NCBI GenBank assembly: GCA_020434085.1
Contig: JAGRBM010000395.1
Coordinates: 1 to 6,758, forward strand
DNA length: 6,758 nt
Reading direction: 5' to 3'
Source of the DNA: Chrysiogenia bacterium
GTDB taxonomy: Bacteria > JAGRBM01
Made by a program: the position numbers and the translations under genes. Shown here one piece after another: positions 6,001 to 6,758 of this stretch. The notes beneath the pieces are model-generated. The model was not told the origin of the DNA. It searched no databases and saw nothing but the letters and a program-made list of their open reading frames with translations. The number at the start of each line of letters is the position of its first letter. Positions within the stretch are counted from its first letter, which is position 1.

Positions 6001-6758
6001 ATGGCGAACACGCCGCACGAATCGCTGGCCTCGGTGAAGGTCACGCTCTGGCCCGCGTCGTTGGCCGAGCCCGTCACGGTAAAGATCGGAGCCGGCACGG
6101 TGCTCAGCGGACACACCACCGAGTTGCTGAGGTTCGTAAAGGTGGGCGCGTTGTTGCCCACGGTCACCGCAACCGAAGCCGGGCCGATGAGGGCGCCCGA
6201 GGACGCGCTCACGTTGATGGTCTCGGAAGTGTCGAAGTCGATGTCCGTGAAGGTCGCGATACCGGCCACGGTGTTCACCGGGTTGGTGCCGCCGAAGCTT
6301 CCCGCGCCGTCCTCGGTCAGGGTGACCGGGCGACCGTTGACGTTCACGACGTTGCCAAAGATGTCACGCACGCTGACCACGGGCTGGGTCGCCCAGGTGA
6401 CGTTCGTGACTTCGGGACCGGCCGGCGGGGTGTCGAAGGCCAGGTAGTCGGCGCCGCTGGAATCGACGTCGAACATGGCGCTGGTGCCCGTAATGGTCGG
6501 CGGACCGGCATTCACGTCGTCGCCCACTTCAATGATGTAGTTCATGCCCGTGGTGAAGAACGTGACCTGCGCGGTCAGGGTGCCGGCCACCAGCGAGCCG
6601 AGCATGGTGTCGATGACCGGATCGACCGCCGCGTCCGTGCTGGTGATCAGGTAAATGTCATCGGTCGCCGTATCGACCAGGTTGCCGTTCACATCCAGCG
6701 CGTTGACCGTCACGTCGACCGGGATGCCGGGCTCGGTGATGGCGGTGCTCAGGAGCAC
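3093..6758 (-). CDS. Giant secreted beta-helix surface protein, N-terminus beyond window
   Basis: The frame is open at the right edge. The 1221 visible residues are only the C-terminal part and residue 1 is not a start. About 1-200 are two Ig-like beta-sandwich segments (the second has the Big-like VRDIFGNVVNVNGRPV). About 203-293 resemble a cadherin/putative-Ig domain (NNAPTF at the start, FAIDAMTGDVTG, YEVTISDGTD). Then come two right-handed parallel beta-helix modules, about 296-738 and 740-1221. Each has a lead-in (DGSSSNDPDTL / DGTSWTDAFTHPQDAIDAA), rungs every 26-34 residues with FxxN and GG[AGI] motifs like chlamydial Pmp repeats (FxxN at 462, 489, 521, 553, 583, 617 and 968, 998, 1027, 1057, 1086), and a tail ending DAGFHL / DAGVHY. 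The role is likely adhesion or carbohydrate contact outside the cell (inference). No C-terminal autotransporter barrel, LPXTG, PEP-CTERM or membrane anchor is visible, so any secretion signal must be N-terminal and outside the window. Composition is extreme: about 155 Asp+Glu, 27 Arg and only 4 Lys. Confidence 0.88.
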   Translation of the reverse strand: MLLSTAITEPGIPVDVTVNALDVNGNLVDTATDDIYLITSTDAAVDPVIDTMLGSLVAGTLTAQVTFFTTGMNYIIEVGDDVNAGPPTITGTSAMFDVDSSGADYLAFDTPPAGPEVTNVTWATQPVVSVRDIFGNVVNVNGRPVTLTEDGAGSFGGTNPVNTVAGIATFTDIDFDTSETINVSASSGALIGPASVAVTVGNNAPTFTNLSNSVVCPLSTVPAPIFTVTGSANDAGQSVTFTEASDSCGVFAIDAMTGDVTGTCPAVITNCTYEVTISDGTDMVTDTLEIVAANNVYWAAAAAAGAGDGSSSNDPDTLSNINGAVAAGDVVRLLDGSGGDYTAASENRLLNLVAGVQYYGGFEVGDVLHSDRDLNTGATILDGAGMADSVVVTANNTVLNGVTITGGEADSGGDGLNIGGGVFVFGNTGVEISDATISNNTATNGAGIEAQDSSLTLSRVMFFGNAASNNGGGMRVTFSGTVVATDVTFENNTAGNLSGALGLNRSTSALNQDATLTNVRFIGNSAASNGGAIRIFSGTMAGTSDLTINNGLFVGNTADQNGGGIFEEVGTGTLTTTYNHTTFRRNRADNDDSGTGDGGGIYCNVGTETPTIANSAFYDNEDGNGGAPLTADDAINCAAATVVNDTCAEQDLATPYTDSGFVQAFSDPFEFVEFQDNVFLKDGSVCQDIGDNAVATTAFGAANAHDDLTTRIDQSTEADVDGATAGTPDAGFHLTPGAKHYVDLNATGAADGTSWTDAFTHPQDAIDAASAGGDRAGNVLGDVIFVANGTYREATLTANDDVFTLTDGLSIFGGFEGVGGAESTSVAGRNMAGGNNLFSASRATVMSGDTDSSGNKNAGDSDEVVEVPSAGAHNVIDGMRVEGGFDDTGGDVAGLIASDADQILLRRVDITDNQTSSGNTAGLYVGCSVTGTRAEISASSVSQNTAGGFVGGALIIDCSDALVDRTVFDGNTAANTAGALNISAEFEPGTYVVRHSTFANNVAGATAAGIQFTSNQGTTLRVINSAFSSNSSADHGAAIAVSDTGTDPTLEIVNSSFHNNDASNNNVFAVAGVAGTPTVTVRNSVFYDNDNGNSTDAELGGVGTLTGDADNCGETAAADTDTTLVAGPNPFVIADVLSLGHLDDISNGDNFADADGVAELYLDQTSACVDSGTNAQADAAYDATGAATSEWESLTTEGSAPTMKVDTRASGVDAGVHYPEN

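Overview
This is a GC-rich window from a bacterium with an outer membrane. The evidence is a small secreted beta-barrel protein that ends in phenylalanine, and a very large secreted beta-helix protein with Chlamydia-Pmp-like FxxN/GG[AG]I repeats. The sequence does not allow a reliable taxonomic call. Composition and gene types would fit an environmental proteobacterial, myxobacterial or PVC-type lineage, but that is inference.

Layout. Positions 1-1030 hold a divergent pair. On the minus strand is a small lysine-tailed reading frame whose stop codon lies inside the stem of its own terminator, and whose only ATG is followed directly by TGA. On the plus strand is a complete DUF3800 gene (RNase H-like fold family) that ends at a strong hairpin. 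Positions 1129-2094 hold an IS1595-family (ISXO2-type) transposase gene on the minus strand. It has a near-consensus sigma70 promoter, and an operator-like dyad covers the -10 box. Element ends could not be identified. Positions 2140-2274 hold two REP-like palindromic units facing each other (BIME-like). Positions 2300-2954 hold a minus-strand outer-membrane beta-barrel gene with its own terminator. Positions 3093-6758 hold the 3' part of a giant minus-strand gene, open at the right edge of the window. Its visible product has Ig/cadherin-like domains followed by two tandem right-handed beta-helix modules.

How they fit together. The right half (beta-helix protein followed by the beta-barrel gene, same strand, 138 bases apart) looks like resident cell-surface functions. 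The left half (DUF3800, lysine-tailed frame, transposase, REP-like pair) looks like accessory or mobile DNA. The two most distinctive observations are the duplicated, almost lysine-free, highly acidic beta-helix protein and the ATG-TGA start of the small left-edge gene. I see no CRISPR array, tRNA or rRNA. Nothing here is demonstrably a new multi-gene system.
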